Shown here one piece after another: positions 1 through 7,238 of a DNA stretch of 57,606 nucleotides; the first letter of the stretch is position 1, and every line of letters starts with the position of its first letter. Location: assembly GCA_902463265.1 (NCBI GenBank), contig CABQEV010000013.1:1-57606 (forward strand). Direction: 5' to 3'. A model generated the notes under the pieces. The model searched no databases and was not told where the DNA came from. It saw nothing but the letters and a program-made list of their open reading frames with translations. This stretch comes from UMGS1889 sp900556055 (lineage in GTDB: Bacteria; Bacillota; Clostridia; Oscillospirales; Ruminococcaceae). The translations under genes were made by a program, and so were the position numbers.

Positions 1-23
1 GGCACAAATCAAAGATTTGTGCC
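1..23. repeat. Perfect hairpin at window edge
   Basis: A perfect inverted repeat with 10-bp arms (positions 1-10 and 14-23) around a 3-nt AAA loop. It may be the end of a terminator or of a repeat element whose other part lies outside the window. No T-tract follows on the + strand, so a simple rho-independent terminator reading rightwards is not supported. Confidence 0.6.
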
Positions 24-33
24 GTACTACCTG

Positions 34-84
34 ATTAATGTCTGCTTTTGCCGCCGCTAACGGGCGGCAAAAGCAGACATTAAT
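34..84. repeat. Perfect 22-bp inverted repeat upstream of rlmA
   Basis: Arms 34-55 and 63-84 are perfectly complementary over 22 bp with a 7-nt loop (56-62). It lies 26 bp before the rlmA start codon, within the likely leader. The long stem without a T-tract looks more like a small palindromic repeat, or a leader structure, than a terminator. Its role is unknown. Confidence 0.7.
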
Positions 85-109
85 AAAGAAAAAACAAAGG
101 AGAAATCCT

Positions 110-931
110 ATGAAAAACGGTTTTATCTGTCCGAAATGCAAAGCTCCGCTCACTGTTTCGGGCGGTTCACTGCGATGTCCCGACGGACACTGCTATGATA
201 TTTCCTCAGGCGGCTACGTCAATCTTCTGCTGTCAAATATGATGAACTCCAAGCTTCCGGGCGACAACAAGCTGATGGTAAATGCGCGCCGAGCTTTTTT
301 GAACAAGGGATTTTACCGTCCTCTTGCCGATATCACTGCCGAAACCGTGCTGCGGTATGCGGATAAGCCGTCAGTTGTGCTTGATGCAGGCTGCGGCGAG
401 GGATATTACACGGGGATCATATCCGAAAAGCTGAAAAATTCCTCTGTTTCCGCCGATATCTTCGGGATCGACATATCAAAGAATGCCGTAAATGCCGCCG
501 CAAAGCGTTACAAGGACATCTCATTTGCAGCGGCAAGTGTTTTCCATATCCCGATGGCTGACGAGTCGTGCGACATACTTGTGACGATGTTTGCGCCCTA
601 CTGCGGTGAGGAATATCTGCGTGTGCTGAAAAAAGGCGGAGTAATGATAATGGCTATCCCCGGCGAACGGCATCTTTTCGGACTGAAATCAGCTGTGTAT
701 GACAAGCCGTATCTCAACGAGGTCAAGGATTATCCGCTGGACGGATTTGAGTTTTTAGGCACGGAAAAGCTTGATTACACAATTGACCTCACATCAAACG
801 AAGATATATCCTCGCTTTTCATGATGACACCCTATTACTATAAGACCTCCGCCGAGGGACAGAAGCGTCTTGATGCGCTTTCCTCACTCGAAACGGAGGT
901 ATCATTTGAAGTCCTATCCTACAGGAAATAA
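110..931 (+). CDS. rlmA: 23S rRNA (guanine-N1)-methyltransferase, RlmA family
   Basis: Predicted SAM-dependent methyltransferase of 273 aa that methylates N1 of a guanine in helix 35 of 23S rRNA (RlmA/TlrB family). The N-terminus carries the family zinc site: Cys7, Cys10, Cys23 and His27/Cys28. A class I SAM-binding loop follows (VLDAGCGEGYYTG, about residue 90). The start at 110 is chosen because AAAGGAG lies at 96-102 and because the zinc domain begins there. An in-frame ATG at 38 lies in the hairpin and would add 24 non-homologous residues. The gene stands alone and ends in a strong terminator shared with maf. RlmAI-type and TlrB-type specificity (G745 versus G748) cannot be told apart by eye. 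Confidence 0.88.
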   Translation: MKNGFICPKCKAPLTVSGGSLRCPDGHCYDISSGGYVNLLLSNMMNSKLPGDNKLMVNARRAFLNKGFYRPLADITAETVLRYADKPSVVLDAGCGEGYYTGIISEKLKNSSVSADIFGIDISKNAVNAAAKRYKDISFAAASVFHIPMADESCDILVTMFAPYCGEEYLRVLKKGGVMIMAIPGERHLFGLKSAVYDKPYLNEVKDYPLDGFEFLGTEKLDYTIDLTSNEDISSLFMMTPYYYKTSAEGQKRLDALSSLETEVSFEVLSYRK

Positions 932-935
932 CACT

Positions 936-976
936 AAAAATCGCTTCTGTCAAATGATCCGGCAGAAGCGATTTTT
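936..976. terminator. Bidirectional terminator between rlmA and maf
   Basis: A 16-bp stem (936-951 with 961-976) with a 9-nt loop is flanked by an A-run on the left and a T-run on the right. It can terminate rlmA on + and maf on -. The maf stop codon (977-979) abuts it. Confidence 0.85.
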
Positions 977-1555
977 TTATTTCTGTTCATCTATTCTTTT
1001 CATGAAGCTGTCAAGCTCTCTTTTAAGACGTGCAACGGGCAGTCCGACGATATTGAAGAAATCGCCGCAAATCCCCTTGACAAGCAGACTTCCCTCGCCT
1101 TGAATGCCGTAAGCACCTGCCTTGTCCATAGGCTCGCCCGACTCGACATATTCCATTATCTCCTCATCGGACAGAGGATAGAATTCCACTTCGGTAACGC
1201 ATGAAAAGCTTTCTTCCAGCTCATCGCCGTATTTTATGCATACTCCCGTAACGACCTTGTGCTTTTTGCCCGAAAGAAGTGAAAGCATCTTAGCCGCATC
1301 GCTGTCATCAAAAGGCTTTCCGAGCAGCATATCATCAACAATTACGACCGTGTCACAGCCGACAACTACTGCGTTCTTATAATCCTCAGCGACTTTTGCA
1401 GCTTTTTTGCATGCAAGCATCTCAGCAGCGTCCTGAGGAAGTATTCCCTCTCCCACCGTTTCGTCAATATCAGCGGGAACAGATTTGAATGAACCGCACA
1501 CAAGCTTCATAAGCTCCTGCCTTCTGGGCGAAGCGGAAGCAAGAATGATCTTCAT
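977..1555 (-). CDS. maf: Maf family nucleotide pyrophosphatase
   Basis: A 192-aa Maf/YhdE protein. The family hydrolyses dTTP, UTP and modified nucleotides to monophosphates, acting as a house-cleaning enzyme; some members affect septation. The N-terminal signature LASASPRRQELM is present, followed by the GCDTVV motif with the conserved catalytic Asp near residue 68 and a C-terminal AYGIQGEG motif. Length is normal for the family. It has its own promoter (1596-1624) and converges on rlmA. The dTTP/UTP rather than m7GTP subfamily is inferred and not certain. Confidence 0.9.
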   Translation of the reverse strand: MKIILASASPRRQELMKLVCGSFKSVPADIDETVGEGILPQDAAEMLACKKAAKVAEDYKNAVVVGCDTVVIVDDMLLGKPFDDSDAAKMLSLLSGKKHKVVTGVCIKYGDELEESFSCVTEVEFYPLSDEEIMEYVESGEPMDKAGAYGIQGEGSLLVKGICGDFFNIVGLPVARLKRELDSFMKRIDEQK

Positions 1556-1595
1556 AGTATAAAATTCTCCGTTTCATTTTCTCAGTAATAAGTGT

Positions 1596-1624
1596 ATTGT
1601 ATCATAAAAATAATTTCTTCGCAA
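1596..1624 (-). promoter_or_regulatory. SigA-type promoter for maf
   Basis: On the minus strand there is TTGCGA (1619-1624), a 17-bp spacer and TACAAT (1596-1601), with TG one base before the -10 (extended -10). It lies about 40 bp upstream of the maf start. Confidence 0.7.
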
Positions 1625-1670
1625 GTCCCGTTAAATGCTGAAAAAGGCGAAAAACGGCGAAAAAGCACTA

Positions 1671-1734
1671 GTTTTGTCATGTTTTGTCGAATTATGTCGG
1701 ATTTGTTTGACAAATGTCGGAATAGTGCTATAAT
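1671..1734 (+). promoter_or_regulatory. Strong promoter with TGTC boxes in 10-bp phase, antisense to xre gene
   Basis: TTGACA (1707-1712), a 16-bp spacer and TATAAT (1729-1734) with an extended TGn form a near-consensus SigA promoter reading rightwards. TGTC occurs at 1675, 1685, 1695 and 1715, all in exact 10-bp register. GTTTTGTC is repeated at 1671 and 1681, and ATGTCGGA at 1694 and 1714. The phased boxes overlap the -35 and spacer, as expected for an operator bound on one DNA face. The first + strand gene downstream is the small HTH gene at 2186, so the transcript would run antisense across the xre gene at 1815-2141. Confidence 0.65.
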
Positions 1735-1776
1735 CAAAGAAAATCAGCTGAAAAATCACATGATATCTCCCTGAAC

Positions 1777-1806
1777 AAAAGCTCCCCCGAATTTTTTCAG
1801 GGGAGC
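1777..1806 (-). terminator. Terminator of the xre gene
   Basis: On the minus strand a GCTCCCC/GGGGAGC stem (1800-1806 with 1781-1787) is followed by TTTTGTT. It lies 9 bp beyond the xre stop. On the + strand no T-tract follows the stem, so the rightward promoter at 1707-1734 should not be stopped here. Confidence 0.75.
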
Positions 1807-1814
1807 GGGATATG

Positions 1815-2141
1815 TCAGTCAAGCTTCAGAACATGTCTGATCGCAAAACGGTCTTCGGAGGGTGCTTTTTTATACGCTCTTGCTACCTTCAGCGTTTCAC
1901 CGTCAAACTCAGCTTCAACGGGCTTCATTATCGGTTCGATGCGTCCTTCGGGAAGTGCATGAACATCGATCTTAAGCTCATTGCAGATCTTCATGACATT
2001 GTTTATGGTCGAATTAAGGAGACCTCTTTTGAGTATCGTCTCAACAGTGGTATAAGGGATCCCCGCTTTGATTGAAAACTCTCTAACGCTTCTGTAACGA
2101 GATGTGATAAGGTTTTTCAGATTTGTTTCAAGCTCGTTCAT
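1815..2141 (-). CDS. XRE-family HTH transcriptional regulator
   Basis: A 108-aa Cro/C1-type DNA-binding protein. Residues about 8-65 form the helix-turn-helix: VREFSIKAGIPYTTVETILKRG, broken here as VREFSIKAGIP plus YTTVETILKRG. A short C-terminal extension contains EDRFAIRHVLKLD. A ribosome site AAAGGA precedes the ATG. It is divergent from the 62-aa HTH protein at 2186, only 44 bp away. This pairing, and the phased operator downstream of its 3' end, suggest a small regulatory circuit. No toxin, phage or metabolic partner is recognisable next to it. Confidence 0.8.
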   Translation of the reverse strand: MNELETNLKNLITSRYRSVREFSIKAGIPYTTVETILKRGLLNSTINNVMKICNELKIDVHALPEGRIEPIMKPVEAEFDGETLKVARAYKKAPSEDRFAIRHVLKLD

Positions 2142-2185
2142 ACAACAGACATCCTTTCAATAATAATGCACTGTGAGGAATAAAA

Positions 2186-2374
2186 ATGTATAAAAATCTT
2201 CTGAAGGAAATGCAGTACCGCCGTTTGTCAGAAAAAGAAGCGGCAGATCTTCTGAATATCAGCGGAAAGGAATTCCGCCGCAAGGTCAGGTCAGACTCAC
2301 TGACAACGCTTGAAGCATTAAAACTCGCAGATGCGCTGAACATCAGAGACATAAACTATCTTTTCAGAAGCTGA
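2186..2374 (+). CDS. Small HTH protein, 62 aa
   Basis: A short basic protein with an excisionase/XRE-like helix-turn-helix: LSEKEAADLLNISGKEFRR, then LEALKLADALNI, then a final YLF. GAGGAA precedes the ATG. It is divergent from the xre gene at 1815-2141. I see no good promoter in the 44 bp between them. Its transcript may start at 1707-1734 and cross the xre gene in antisense. It converges on the carboxypeptidase gene, with only 4 bp between stop codons. Function is unknown; it could be a partner or anti-repressor of the XRE protein. Confidence 0.65.
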   Translation: MYKNLLKEMQYRRLSEKEAADLLNISGKEFRRKVRSDSLTTLEALKLADALNIRDINYLFRS

Positions 2375-2378
2375 TCCA

Positions 2379-3737
2379 TCAGAATCTTCTGCTCTTATTG
2401 ACTCTCTTTATGCGGCGCTTTTTCTTCTTTGTGGCTGATACGTAGATTATTACATATGCAACTACAAGCAGCACTGCTGCACCTGCGGCGATCTTGAACA
2501 TAGACGACTTCGTGAATTTCTTTGCAAGATCGATATTGTAATCAAGCATTGAGATCTCTACATCCTCATTTGCGACGAGATCGGTAGTGAAAAGCGTCTC
2601 GCCCGAAAGCTTCAGCGTCATTGTGCCGAGCTTATCACCCTTTTTGACAGGTGCCTGCACCTCATCGTCCTTGACGATCTCGCGTGAGATGTTGTTTTCA
2701 TCGTAGGTATTCGGCCAGAGCATTGAAAATTCATTCTTCGGGCTTATGCTGACATGATCCTTGTCCTGACCGAATTTGACAAGCACCTCAGCAACAGCCT
2801 CTTCATTTTTAAGGAGCTTCTTATATTCAAATGTGTTGAATGCCCACTCATAGATATTCTTGTGGTCGGTATACTGATAGTTTGCCTTGCTTCCGTCCTC
2901 AAGATACATAGGAGCACCCAAAGTAACGAGCATGTAATTATTTCCGTCCTTGCTTGCCATAGTGACAAGGTTTCTTCCCGATTCATCGAGAGTTCCCGTC
3001 TTTATGCCCTTTGCATATGCATAATAGAACTCGCTTGCGGGCTTCAGCATATTATTCGTGTGATATATGGGATTTTCCCAGCCGTTTATATGCTTGTTTG
3101 TAGGCGACAGCTCATATTCAACAGTTCCTGCGATCTCCATGAACTTAGGATAATTATTTATCGCATACTGCGTGATAAGCCCTATATCTCTTGCTGTCGT
3201 ATACTGCTCCGCATCAAAAAGGCCGTGCGGATTGACAAAATGAGTGCCGGTGCAGCCGATCTCCTCAGCCTTTGCATTCATCATATCAACGAAATTCGGA
3301 ATGCTTTCCCCGCCTACATAATAAGCAAGCGTACCCGCCGCCTCGCATGCCGATGCCATAAGCATAGCGTGCATAAGGTCATTTGCGGAAGCGACCTCGC
3401 CTCTTGAGTAATCGCAGGTAGATGCGCCCGTCATGTAGAGTTCATCGAAAACGACAAGCGGGGCTTCAATATATGTGTTATCCAGATCGGGAATATTCTC
3501 CAGAACCAGAATTGCAGTCATTATCTTAGTGAGTGATGCAGGATAGCAGCGCTTATCGGCATTTTTCTCGTAAAGGACCATATCCTTATCGAGATTGACA
3601 AGATAAGCCGCATCACTTTCAACAACAAAATTCGGAGTAAATGTAACTGCCGACGCTTTAAGTCCGAACACCATAGAAAGCGCCAGAAGTGCAGCAGAAG
3701 CCGCAGCAGTAAATCTGACAAAAATTTTCTTATGCAT
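2379..3737 (-). CDS. D-alanyl-D-alanine carboxypeptidase (DacF-like penicillin-binding protein)
   Basis: Secreted low-molecular-weight PBP of 452 aa that trims the terminal D-Ala from peptidoglycan stem peptides. A signal peptide covers about residues 1-30. The active-site SLTK gives Ser68 and Lys71. The third motif is KTG in GIKTGTLDESG. The second motif, normally SxN, reads Ser129-Ala130-Cys131. A C-terminal hydrophobic helix followed by a Lys/Arg-rich tail (about 420-452) anchors it in the membrane. The start at 3737 is chosen for GGGAGAG 10 bp upstream and for the signal peptide; longer readings run into moxR. It is the last gene of a likely operon behind moxR (28-bp gap). The Asn-to-Cys change could alter activity, or be a normal subfamily variant. 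Confidence 0.85.
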   Translation of the reverse strand: MHKKIFVRFTAAASAALLALSMVFGLKASAVTFTPNFVVESDAAYLVNLDKDMVLYEKNADKRCYPASLTKIMTAILVLENIPDLDNTYIEAPLVVFDELYMTGASTCDYSRGEVASANDLMHAMLMASACEAAGTLAYYVGGESIPNFVDMMNAKAEEIGCTGTHFVNPHGLFDAEQYTTARDIGLITQYAINNYPKFMEIAGTVEYELSPTNKHINGWENPIYHTNNMLKPASEFYYAYAKGIKTGTLDESGRNLVTMASKDGNNYMLVTLGAPMYLEDGSKANYQYTDHKNIYEWAFNTFEYKKLLKNEEAVAEVLVKFGQDKDHVSISPKNEFSMLWPNTYDENNISREIVKDDEVQAPVKKGDKLGTMTLKLSGETLFTTDLVANEDVEISMLDYNIDLAKKFTKSSMFKIAAGAAVLLVVAYVIIYVSATKKKKRRIKRVNKSRRF

Positions 3738-3765
3738 CAAACCAATACTCTCCCAAAAAAATCGG

Positions 3766-4713
3766 TCATTCGGCGATCTCTGTTTTTTCAAGTATCTCAT
3801 CAAGCACGCTTTCGGCGGTATCTCCGCCAAGCCTTGCTTTCGGAGACATAACGATCCTGTGTGAGCATACGTCCCTCCAGACAAATCTTACATCATCGGG
3901 AACGGCATAATCCCTGCCTCTCAGCAGAGCTGTGGATCTTGTCATGGCAGTCAGTGCGACTGTTCCTCTCGGGCTTATTCCGAGCTTTATCATAGGGTGA
4001 TTTCTCGTTGCGTCCGCCAGATCAACGATATATCTGTACACCTTATCGCTGACAAAGACAGCCTTCGCCGCCTCCTGCATAGCGATTATATCGTTTTTGT
4101 TCATGATGCTGCGGACATTTTCGGCGGTCTTTCCCTCCGCCCTGGCTTTGAGTATCCCGATCTCGCTTTCCTTGTCGGGATATCCCATCGAAATTCTGAT
4201 AATAAACCTGTCAAGCTGCGATTCGGGGAGCATCTGTGTTCCCGCCGAGCCGATAGGGTTTTCCGTTGCAATAACAAAATAGGGCCTGGGAAGCTGCCTT
4301 GTAACGCCGTCAACGGTAATGCTTTTCTCTTCCATAGCTTCAAGCAGCGCTGACTGTGTCTTGCTTGATGTACGGTTGATCTCGTCCGCAAGGAAAAGGC
4401 TGCAAACAGCAGCACCTTCCTTATATTCAAATCTGCCGGTCTGCTTGTTGTAGACGTTAAACCCCACAACGTCCGAGGGCAGAACATCGGGTGTGAACTG
4501 CATACGCTTATAATCGAGAGAAAGCGCACGTGAGAAAGCCACTGCAAGCGTGGTCTTTCCTACTCCGGGGATATCTTCCAGCAGGACATGACCGCCCGAA
4601 GCTATTGCAAGCAGTATTTTCACGATGATGTTATCCTTGCCGATGACCGCTTTTCTGACCTCTGAAATAACATCCGAAGCCTGTCCGAGAATATGTTCAT
4701 TGCTGACGCTCAA
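3766..4713 (-). CDS. MoxR family AAA+ ATPase
   Basis: A 315-aa MoxR-type AAA+ ATPase, a chaperone-like family that usually helps mature or activate partner complexes. Walker A is GVGKTT (residues 50-55); Walker B is LFLADEINR; sensor ATENP follows; the C-terminal lid domain contains LGISPRG. MoxR genes are normally next to DUF58 and transglutaminase genes. Here the neighbours are an unknown 330-aa protein upstream and a carboxypeptidase downstream, while the DUF58/transglutaminase pair lies near 40-43.6 kb. Functional partnership with the adjacent envelope gene is inferred from synteny only. Confidence 0.9.
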   Translation of the reverse strand: MSVSNEHILGQASDVISEVRKAVIGKDNIIVKILLAIASGGHVLLEDIPGVGKTTLAVAFSRALSLDYKRMQFTPDVLPSDVVGFNVYNKQTGRFEYKEGAAVCSLFLADEINRTSSKTQSALLEAMEEKSITVDGVTRQLPRPYFVIATENPIGSAGTQMLPESQLDRFIIRISMGYPDKESEIGILKARAEGKTAENVRSIMNKNDIIAMQEAAKAVFVSDKVYRYIVDLADATRNHPMIKLGISPRGTVALTAMTRSTALLRGRDYAVPDDVRFVWRDVCSHRIVMSPKARLGGDTAESVLDEILEKTEIAE

Positions 4714-4740
4714 GTGAAAATCCTCCCAAGTCCGAAAGAG

Positions 4741-4763
4741 CCGCCGCCCATCATGAACGGCGG
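4741..4763 (-). terminator. Intercistronic stem-loop (weak terminator or attenuator)
   Basis: CCGCCG (4741-4746) pairs with CGGCGG (4758-4763) around an 11-nt loop, between the unknown gene and moxR. On the minus strand the stem is followed by CTCTTTC, a poor T-tract. It may therefore only reduce transcription into moxR or set a processed 3' end. Confidence 0.4.
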
Positions 4764-4776
4764 TTTTACGTCGTTA

Positions 4777-5769
4777 TCAGCCCATTACGAGCAGAGCCAT
4801 ATCTCCGTTGTTGCCCTCTCCGGAATCCTTGATGACCTGAACAACATTCTTGATTATAGCCTTAGGTGTATTGTGGAACTGGTATGCGAACATAGCCATA
4901 GCATAAGCAAGATCTTCCTTGGTCTTGCCCTTTGTATAGCATGCAAGAAGAAGTCTTACTGCATTGAAAAGTGCGCAGAAGAAGATGTAGTTATCCCATA
5001 CCGACATGGAAGGATCAGCAAAAGGCATGCTGAGCGACCAAAGGAATGTTACCATAAAGTTTTCGATGTAATGCTCATTTCCCTTGAGGAAGTCGTTGTA
5101 GAAATCCTGCTTCAGATTAAGATAATTTGTCACCTGTTCAGTATACTTTTTATCATCGGTCTTTTCATCATTCTTATCTATGCCGAGATTTGCATAGATA
5201 GTATCCATGATCTCGCCGAACTGCTCATTGCTGTTGAAGATATCAAGGAATGCAAGACCGTCCTGCATGCTGTATCCTGGGTTGCGGTTCAGCTGAAGGA
5301 AGTTCTTCACAACATCGTTATATTCCTCTCTTGCGATAAACTGGGAAACAAAAGCAGGGATAGCCTCTGCCTGATTTCTGTCAATGATCTCCTGAACAGC
5401 CTTGAGAGCATAGTTGAGGACGAGCATTCTTACCTCAAAAGCAGCCTCTCTTCTCTGGAGGATATTCATCATCATAGTCTTTAAAGGCCAGTAATACTGG
5501 AGCTGAGGGAACTTTGCAAGCTTTTCCTTTATAGACTTTTCATAAGCCTCATCTCTTTCCTTGTCGGGATTCAGCTTATACATCTGGAAATTGATCTTAT
5601 CGGTATGCTCCATAAGAAGCTTTACAGTATCAACATTGTTAAGTGTAAAAACGTATTCAGCCGCAGCGGGAGTGAAGATTATTTCGCAGGGCAGATCTCC
5701 CTTTTCCTCGCGGTTCCAGCTGTCTGAGTATTCTTTATAAAAGTCGGGTGCTATAAGTGGATATGACAT
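4777..5769 (-). CDS. Conserved-looking cytoplasmic protein of unknown function
   Basis: A 330-aa soluble, acidic, mostly helical protein with no motif I recognise. The N-terminal third contains aromatic residues (LIAPDFYKEYSDSW, QLQYYWPLKTMMM). The middle is rich in Asp/Asn/Gln; the C-terminal third is more hydrophobic (YIFFCALFNAVRLLLACY), but I do not read it as a confident membrane segment. The start at 5769 is chosen for GGAGG at an 8-bp spacing; an upstream ATG would add 14 residues without a ribosome site. It has a strong promoter of its own (5835-5863) and heads the unit with moxR and the carboxypeptidase. It might be a client or regulator of MoxR, but that is inference. Confidence 0.75.
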   Translation of the reverse strand: MSYPLIAPDFYKEYSDSWNREEKGDLPCEIIFTPAAAEYVFTLNNVDTVKLLMEHTDKINFQMYKLNPDKERDEAYEKSIKEKLAKFPQLQYYWPLKTMMMNILQRREAAFEVRMLVLNYALKAVQEIIDRNQAEAIPAFVSQFIAREEYNDVVKNFLQLNRNPGYSMQDGLAFLDIFNSNEQFGEIMDTIYANLGIDKNDEKTDDKKYTEQVTNYLNLKQDFYNDFLKGNEHYIENFMVTFLWSLSMPFADPSMSVWDNYIFFCALFNAVRLLLACYTKGKTKEDLAYAMAMFAYQFHNTPKAIIKNVVQVIKDSGEGNNGDMALLVMG

Positions 5770-5834
5770 TAAACTTTCCTCCATAATTTTGAAATTAAAA
5801 GCACATTTCATCTTCCGTGCCTACATATATATTT

Positions 5835-5863
5835 ATTATATCACACATTTTTATAAAATGCAA
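5835..5863 (-). promoter_or_regulatory. SigA-type promoter for the 4777-5769 gene and moxR unit
   Basis: On the minus strand: TTGCAT (5858-5863), a 17-bp spacer and TATAAT (5835-5840) with an extended TG. It is about 65 bp upstream of the start codon. Confidence 0.75.
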
Positions 5864-5911
5864 TTGTTTTTTTATTTTTTTGCTCCGCATACGGATTTTT
5901 TCGGATCATGC

Positions 5912-6118
5912 AGCAAGACCGCAATATACAGCCGCAGTATTTGCAAATATGGCTGATGATGATTTTGCTGAAACAATAAAGCTATGCGAAATGCCGCTGC
6001 TGATTTTGCAGGAATTGCTGTTCACGAAATGGAACATATAATTTCTGCAAATGTTTCGGTTTACTCCGTTGATGTACCATTTATGAAAAAGAAAAAAGGG
6101 CAAATCAAACCACGGTGA
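5912..6118 (+). pseudogene. Possible frameshifted coding remnant
   Basis: The 547-bp stretch between the 5769 start and the araC gene has no intact gene. In + strand reading, one frame gives an acidic segment (ANMADDDFAETIKLCE). After a one-base shift near 5990 another frame continues as NAAADFAGIAVHEMEHII and ends in a Lys-rich tail at a TGA (6116-6118). Composition is protein-like across the shift, which suggests a broken gene end. There is no start codon with a ribosome site and I recognise no family. Chance cannot be excluded. Confidence 0.3.
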
Positions 6119-6200
6119 AATGGCTAAAAAATATTTAACGGAAGTTATCAGGTAAAATCAGCTGCTTCATCTTTGATTTTATGCCCACGGCGAGCCTTAA

Positions 6201-6320
6201 TTTTAGGAAAAAGCTGAATAATGCGAAGCATTCGTTTCACCGTTTTGAGCAACGCTCGAAAATACGTCACTGAGAGGGTTGTGAAAAACGGCAGAAACGA
6301 TTTATTCAGCGTTTCCTTAG
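6201..6320. repeat. 120-bp MITE-like repeat, copy 1 (left border of sugar locus)
   Basis: This 120-bp stretch recurs at 18402-18521 in the same orientation with a single mismatch (position 6239/18440 region, A versus G). Its ends are imperfect inverted repeats: GGAAAAAGCTGAATAA on the left, and TTATTCAGCGTTTCC on the right. TTA flanks both ends, as in a 3-bp target duplication. It encodes no plausible protein. Its right end supplies the TAA stop codon of the neighbouring araC gene (6317-6319). It is probably a non-autonomous element mobilised by a transposase in trans. Confidence 0.75.
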
Positions 6321-7180
6321 GATGAGCAAGCGTGACCCAGCAGCTGCTCTGTCCGCCATTTCTTTGGTGAAATACCGTATATGCTCTTGAATGCTCTTGA
6401 AAAATGAAGCTGGTTATCATAGCCCACAGCAGAGCTTATATCCCCGACAGAAAGCTTTGTGAGTTTTAAAAGCTCCGCAGCCTTTACCATACGGTAGTTA
6501 AGCAGAAATTCCTGTGGAGATTTCCCCAACGCTTCCTTGAATATCTTTCCGAAATAGCTTCGGTTCAATCCGCATATGTCTGCAATATCCTCAACGGAAA
6601 TATCATTCTGAAAATTATGCTCGATAAATTCAATTGCTTCATGAATGTAAAAATCACGGAGCTTGCTGCTGTGATGCATTTTTACTCCCTCGGTAGAGCG
6701 TGTAAGATGATCTATAAACAAGTAAAGATGGCCTATGAGATGAAAGGGAGATGAGCTGCCGTTTTCGGCAATATAGTTCATCTCCTTCATCATTTCTTCC
6801 CGAAGCTCCTTTGAACGTGCTTTGTATATGGGCTGATCCAAGGAGAAGCCGGCTGTTTCAACAACAGCCTTTGCACGCAGTCCGTCAAACTCTATCCACA
6901 CATATTCCCAAGGCATATCCTTATCGGCAACATACATTGTGATCTGATCGGGAAAGATCATAAAGCCCTGCATACTTTTTATGGAATATTCCTTTGTTTC
7001 TCCGTTTTTGTCATATGCGAACAGCTTTCCCGTTCCCGAAATGACATAATGAAACAGATAATGGTTTCGTGCGGCGGGACCGAAGGAGTGAGCGGGTGAG
7101 CACTTTTCACGTCCGCATTGAAAAAGGCTCAGGTCAACAAAATTTTCACTTGGAAATACAGAAAAAAGCAGGTCATTCAC
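6317..7180 (-). CDS. AraC family transcriptional regulator
   Basis: A 287-aa regulator with an N-terminal cupin-like sensor domain (about 1-160) and a C-terminal double HTH (about 185-280). The HTH reads ISVEDIADICGLNRSYFGKIFK, given here as ISVEDIADICGLNRSYF; the second helix signature is VGYDNQLHFSRAFKSIYGI. It is divergent from the ABC sugar transporter operon. The intergenic region has mirrored promoters and a 12-bp inverted repeat, so it probably activates the operon when it binds a sugar signal. Its stop codon is provided by the 120-bp repeat at 6201-6320. The ORF reaches the usual GxSPxxWR end, so little or nothing is lost. Confidence 0.88.
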   Translation of the reverse strand: MNDLLFSVFPSENFVDLSLFQCGREKCSPAHSFGPAARNHYLFHYVISGTGKLFAYDKNGETKEYSIKSMQGFMIFPDQITMYVADKDMPWEYVWIEFDGLRAKAVVETAGFSLDQPIYKARSKELREEMMKEMNYIAENGSSSPFHLIGHLYLFIDHLTRSTEGVKMHHSSKLRDFYIHEAIEFIEHNFQNDISVEDIADICGLNRSYFGKIFKEALGKSPQEFLLNYRMVKAAELLKLTKLSVGDISSAVGYDNQLHFSRAFKSIYGISPKKWRTEQLLGHACSS

Positions 7181-7238
7181 AATAGTTCCTCCTTGTCATT
7201 TCAGACATATTTATTTTAATATTCGAAGCATTTTTATT

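Noticed and set aside
38..109. N-terminal extension of rlmA from an ATG at 38
   Set aside because: The extension is encoded by the 22-bp hairpin and has no ribosome site, while 110 has AAAGGAG and begins the zinc domain.
4693..5484. 263-aa frame opposite the unknown 330-aa protein
   Set aside because: The minus-strand gene has a consensus promoter and a GGAGG site. The plus-strand frame has neither.
6148..6420. Shared peptide KETLNKSFLPFF encoded at both 120-bp repeats as a gene family
   Set aside because: The frames are different lengths, lack ribosome sites and overlap araC or intergenic DNA. The similarity comes from the DNA repeat.
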